A stretch of DNA of 64,000 nt from Polaromonas sp. (GTDB lineage Bacteria > Pseudomonadota > Gammaproteobacteria > Burkholderiales > Burkholderiaceae), in NCBI GenBank assembly GCA_013823505.1, contig PNMH01000011.1, positions 1-64,000 on the forward strand. Reading direction: 5' to 3'. Positions 60,724 through 64,000 of the stretch are shown here, piece by piece. A program made the translations under genes and the position numbers. Position 1 is the first letter of the stretch, and each line of letters opens with the position of its first letter. A model generated the notes under the pieces. It saw only the letters and a program-made list of their open reading frames with translations, did no database searches and was not told where the DNA came from.

Positions 60724-61629
60724 GTGAACACCACCACCTCCACAGCTCCCACCAACGCCCTGCAAGTGGCCGTGCTCGGCATCGGCATGATGGGATTTCC
60801 CATGGCCCGCCGTCTGTGCGAAGCCGGTTGCACCGTCAGCGTCTGGAACCGCTCGCGCAGCAAGGCCGAACGCCTGCAGGACTTTGGCGCCCGTGTGTGC
60901 GACACGCCGGCCGAGGCCGTGGCGCAGGCCGACTTTGTGATCACCCTGCTGGACAACGGCGACGTGGTGGAAGACGTGTTGTTCCACCAGGGCACGATGG
61001 GCGGCCTGCGCCAGGGCAGCGTGGTGGTGGACATGTCGTCCATCCAGCCGCGCCAGGCGCGCGACCACGCAGCCCGCCTGGCCGCGGCCGGCATGCACCA
61101 CCTGGACGCGCCCGTGTCGGGCGGCACCGTGGGCGCCGAGGCCGGCACGCTGGCCATCATGGTGGGTGGCAAGCCGGGGGAGTTCGAGCGCGCGCGGCCG
61201 CTGTTCGAACTGCTGGGCCGCCCGGTGCACGTGGGCTCGCACGGCACGGGCCAACTCGCCAAACTGGCCAACCAGATGATCGTGGGCATCACCATCGGCG
61301 CGGTGGCCGAGGCGCTGCTCTTGTGCGAGAAGGGCGGCGCCGACATGGCCAAGGTCAAGCAGGCCATCACCGGCGGCTTTGCCGACAGCCGCATCCTGCA
61401 AGTGCATGGCCAGCGCATGATCGAACGCGACTTCACCAAGCGCGGCGCGGTGGCGGTGCAACTCAAGGACATGCGCAACGCACTGGCCACCGCCACCGAA
61501 ATCGGCTTTGACGCACCCATCACCTCGTTGTTCGAGCAGCTCTACGCCCAGTCGGTCGACCACGGCCTGGCCGACCTCGACCACTCGGCGCTGTTCGTCG
61601 AGCTGGCCAGCCGCAACGGCATGGCCTGA
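60724..61629 (+). CDS. NAD(P)-dependent beta-hydroxyacid dehydrogenase
   Basis: A 301-residue member of the 3-hydroxyisobutyrate/tartronate-semialdehyde (GarR-like) reductase family. The Rossmann motif is VLGIGMMGFPMA, the substrate motif DAPVSGGTVGAEAGTL, and the catalytic lysine is in KLANQM. I prefer GTG 60724 because a TTG at 60664 would place the gntR terminator inside the gene. No good ribosome-binding site precedes it. The SDR follows 30 bp later. Confidence 0.85.
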   Translation: MNTTTSTAPTNALQVAVLGIGMMGFPMARRLCEAGCTVSVWNRSRSKAERLQDFGARVCDTPAEAVAQADFVITLLDNGDVVEDVLFHQGTMGGLRQGSVVVDMSSIQPRQARDHAARLAAAGMHHLDAPVSGGTVGAEAGTLAIMVGGKPGEFERARPLFELLGRPVHVGSHGTGQLAKLANQMIVGITIGAVAEALLLCEKGGADMAKVKQAITGGFADSRILQVHGQRMIERDFTKRGAVAVQLKDMRNALATATEIGFDAPITSLFEQLYAQSVDHGLADLDHSALFVELASRNGMA

Positions 61630-61659
61630 TTTCTTTCAAACACACGCACAAGGCATCTC

Positions 61660-62424
61660 ATGGCATCAGACACTCCCCGACGCATTGCCTTGGTCACCGG
61701 CGCGGGCAGCGGCATTGGCCGCGCCGTAGCCCAGGGCCTGCTGCAGGACGGCTTTCATGTGGTGCTCACGGGCCGACGGCCAGAGCCCCTGGCCGAGGTG
61801 GCCGCAGCCGCCCAGGCCGCCGGCCAGCACGCACTGGCGATCCCCGCTGATGTGCGGGACGAACACAGCGTGCAGGCGCTCTTCGACGAGATTGAAAAGC
61901 GCTACGGCCGCCTGGACGTGCTGTTCAACAACGCCGGCGTCAATGCCCCTGCGGTGCCGATGGACGAGTTGTCCGTGGCCCAGTGGAAGGACGTGATCGA
62001 CACCAACGTGACCGGCGTGTTCCTGTGTGCACGAGCTGCGTTCGGCCTGATGCGCCGGCAGACCCCGCAAGGCGGGCGCATCATCAACAACGGCTCGATC
62101 TCGGCCCACACACCCCGTCCTTTCAGCAGCCCCTACACCGCCAGCAAACACGCGGTGCTGGGCCTGACCAAGACCATCGCCCTGGACGGACGCGAGTTCA
62201 ACATCGTGTGCAGCCAGATCGACATCGGCAACGCGCTGACCGAACTCTCCGCGCGCATGACCAAGGGTGTGCGCCAGGCCAACGGCACGCTGGCCGCCGA
62301 GCCCATGATGGATGTGCAGCACGTCGCACAGGCCGTGCGCTACATGGCCAGCCTGCCGCTGTCCACCAACGTGCTCAACATGACCGTGATGGCCAGTCAG
62401 ATGCCGTTCGTGGGCCGGGGCTGA
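61660..62424 (+). CDS. SDR-family oxidoreductase
   Basis: A 254-residue short-chain dehydrogenase. The cofactor motif is TGAGSGIG (residues 14-21), NNAG is present, and the catalytic Ser is in NGSISAHTP with Y-x3-K in YTASKHA. Arg residues after the second strand (TGRRPEP) suggest NADP(H). Likely co-transcribed with the dehydrogenase upstream. Its 3' end overlaps the convergent membrane-protein gene by 28 bases. Confidence 0.87.
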   Translation: MASDTPRRIALVTGAGSGIGRAVAQGLLQDGFHVVLTGRRPEPLAEVAAAAQAAGQHALAIPADVRDEHSVQALFDEIEKRYGRLDVLFNNAGVNAPAVPMDELSVAQWKDVIDTNVTGVFLCARAAFGLMRRQTPQGGRIINNGSISAHTPRPFSSPYTASKHAVLGLTKTIALDGREFNIVCSQIDIGNALTELSARMTKGVRQANGTLAAEPMMDVQHVAQAVRYMASLPLSTNVLNMTVMASQMPFVGRG

Positions 62425-63371
62425 GCCGGCGCGTTGTCAGCACGCAGCGGCGCACCGGCCTCGCTCCACGCATAGGCCGGCAGCGCCAGAGCCAGCGGCA
62501 ACAGGTAATAGGCCGCGCGGTAAGCCAGCACCGTGGCCAGCACCTCGGTGGCGGGCAAGGCGTTGGCCAGCGCGGCCACAAACACCGCCTCCAGCACCCC
62601 CAGACCAGCCGGTACGTGCGTGAGCACACCGGCCACTGCGGCGAGCAGCAACGCGCCGAGCACCGTGGGATAGTCGACGCGACCGCCGAACAGACTCCAG
62701 GCGATCGCACCGATCAACATCCAGCTCGCCCCACCCATCAGCGCCTGCAACCAGGCCAGCCCCGCACCGGGCAAGGCCAGCGTGTGCCCACGCCAGCCCA
62801 GCTCGCGCCGCCGCGTGGTGGTGCACACCGCCAGGTACGCCAGCGCCAGCGCAACCATCACGCCGCCCACGGTGCGCAACACCGGATCGCCCAGCGCCCA
62901 CGACGCAGGCAGGCGTGGCGGCGCGACCAACAGCACCGCTCCTGCCACCCACAGGTAACCCAGCCAGTTGGTCACCATGCTGTGCGCGATCACCCTGGCC
63001 ACCGTCGGCGCCGCCACACCGCTGCGCGAATAGAGCCGCAGCCGCAAGCCGAAACCTCCGACCAGCGCGCCGAAGTTGAGATTGAACGCGTAACAGATGG
63101 CGGCAATGCCGAGCGTGCGCGGGGCCGGGAGTGGGTGGCCGGTGAGCCGGCGTCCGATCAGGTCGAAGCTGGCCACCAGGCCGTAGCTCAGCAGGGCCAG
63201 GCCCGCCGCCGCCAGCACCTGGACGAGCGACAGCGCTTGCAGCGCCACCCACACCTCAGGCCAGTCCACCGTGCGGGCCTGCCGGGCCACCAGGGTCAAC
63301 ACCAGCGCGGCGAGTGCCCAGGGGGCGATGCGTTTGAACCAGGCCCAGGCCTGTTGCCCGGCCGGGCTCAT
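62397..63371 (-). CDS. YbhN/UPF0104-type membrane protein
   Basis: A 324-residue integral membrane protein of the lysylphosphatidylglycerol-synthase transmembrane (MprF-flippase-like/YbhN) family, with about eight helices and the conserved [15 protein letters not shown] loop near residue 105. It is encoded directly after clsB with a 4-base overlap, the same pairing as ybhN-ybhO in E. coli. A lipid-handling role, perhaps flipping or supplying lipid for cardiolipin synthesis, is inferred from family and context. Confidence 0.85.
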   Translation of the reverse strand: MSPAGQQAWAWFKRIAPWALAALVLTLVARQARTVDWPEVWVALQALSLVQVLAAAGLALLSYGLVASFDLIGRRLTGHPLPAPRTLGIAAICYAFNLNFGALVGGFGLRLRLYSRSGVAAPTVARVIAHSMVTNWLGYLWVAGAVLLVAPPRLPASWALGDPVLRTVGGVMVALALAYLAVCTTTRRRELGWRGHTLALPGAGLAWLQALMGGASWMLIGAIAWSLFGGRVDYPTVLGALLLAAVAGVLTHVPAGLGVLEAVFVAALANALPATEVLATVLAYRAAYYLLPLALALPAYAWSEAGAPLRADNAPAQPRPTNGI

Positions 63372-64000
63372 GGCGCCTCGCCGCCCATCGACACCACCTT
63401 CGGCTGACGCAACGAGCCACTGGAGGCCCACACCGGAAAGCGCCGCAGCGCGTGAAACACCACCATACTGCGCACGGCGATCCAGGCCGAGCGCAGCCGC
63501 CCCACGGCCGCTCGCTCCACCCGTTCACAGCTGTGGACCATCAGGTCGTCGATGCGCTCGCGCAGGTGCCGTGCAAACGCGGCGTCGCGCACCACCACGT
63601 TGGCCTCCAGGTTCAGGCTGAGGCTGGTGGGGTCGAGGTTGCTGGAGCCCACCGTGGCCCAGACGTCGTCCACCACCGCCACCTTGCCGTGCAGCGGGCG
63701 CTCGTTGTACTCGAACACGTTCACACCGGCGCGCAGCAGGTGCCGGTAGAGCAGCTCGGTGGCGCGCTTCACCCACGGCTGGTCCGGGTGGCCCTGCACC
63801 ACCAGGTCGACCTGAACACCGCGTCGCGCCGCCCGGCGCAGATCGCGCAGCAGGCGGTAGCCCGGGAAGAAATAAGCGTTGGCGATCAGCACCCGCTGGC
63901 GCGCGCTGCGCACCGCCGCGCGGTAGTGGCGTTCGATGTCGGTGCGGTGCAGGTGGTTGTCGCGCGTCACGAAGGCGGCCACTGCGCCGCCTTCGTGCAC
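63368..64000 (-). CDS. clsB: cardiolipin synthase ClsB, C-terminal part (runs off the window)
   Basis: The C-terminal 210 or so residues of a phospholipase-D-superfamily enzyme. The second HKD motif is complete (HGKVAVVDD, then GSSNLDPTS). The preceding NAYFFPGYRLLRDL segment matches ClsB, which makes cardiolipin from phosphatidylglycerol and, in E. coli, phosphatidylethanolamine-derived species. The N-terminal half with the first HKD motif lies beyond base 64000. Overlaps the ybhN-type gene by 4 bases. Confidence 0.85.
   Translation of the reverse strand: MHEGGAVAAFVTRDNHLHRTDIERHYRAAVRSARQRVLIANAYFFPGYRLLRDLRRAARRGVQVDLVVQGHPDQPWVKRATELLYRHLLRAGVNVFEYNERPLHGKVAVVDDVWATVGSSNLDPTSLSLNLEANVVVRDAAFARHLRERIDDLMVHSCERVERAAVGRLRSAWIAVRSMVVFHALRRFPVWASSGSLRQPKVVSMGGEAP

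Noticed and set aside
59814..61584. N-terminal extension of the esterase frame through the gntR and dehydrogenase region
   Set aside because: Only residues from 59811 onward match alpha/beta hydrolases; the rest is antisense to two real genes.

Overview
The window is GC-rich chromosomal DNA from a betaproteobacterium, most likely a member of the Comamonadaceae (Hydrogenophaga/Acidovorax-like). This rests on gene content and order: dapA-bamC, xseB-ispA-dxs, polA next to a DUF2782-like gene and an APH-type thrB, a BPSS1780-type membrane protein, and the typical C/G palindromic intergenic repeats. Assignment is by recognising protein families, not by a database search. No rRNA, tRNA or CRISPR array was seen.

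Layout. 1-1.2 kb: lower-GC DNA with two hypothetical genes and a set of short direct repeats. It abuts a comEC gene cut off after its N-terminal domain, so this looks like the end of an inserted element. 2.1-9.8 kb: an apparent operon of two transglutaminase-like proteins and an ATP-grasp/alpha-E protein, followed by a RidA-family gene. 9.9-14.5 kb: topoisomerase IV (parE, parC) plus a small membrane protein. 14.6-21.6 kb: MFS transporter, small membrane protein, methyltransferase, dapA-bamC, a cupin hydroxylase, slyD and dut. 21.6-25.3 kb: a TRAP transporter. 25.4-28.6 kb: the isoprenoid-precursor operon xseB-ispA-dxs. 28.8-37.4 kb: Rieske oxygenase, EamA exporter, sulfurtransferase, orphan sensor kinase, ZIP transporter and two Tat-type hydrolases. 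37.4-45.8 kb: polA, DUF2782-like gene, thrB, membrane protein, FecR-domain protein, an unknown protein, a MetX-like hydrolase and a TPR protein. 45.9-55.1 kb: the most interesting block. Two PhoX-type phosphatases flank a GT4 glycosyltransferase, a His-rich membrane protein, a membrane-anchored class-III aminotransferase and a phosphatidylserine-decarboxylase homologue. Several genes carry Pho-box-like repeats about 45-65 bp before the start codon. 55.1-64 kb: uvrD, guaC behind a structured leader, an esterase, a GntR-regulated dehydrogenase/SDR pair, and a ybhN-clsB lipid pair running off the right edge.

How it fits together. Most of the window is housekeeping: DNA topology and replication/repair, lysine and threonine synthesis, isoprenoids, and envelope assembly. 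The two parts that look least explained are the 45.9-55.1 kb block, which I read as a possible phosphate-starvation lipid-remodelling and phosphate-scavenging island, and the guaC leader, which holds an intrinsic terminator and an alternative hairpin 75-105 nt upstream of the start codon and so looks like an uncharacterised attenuator or riboswitch.
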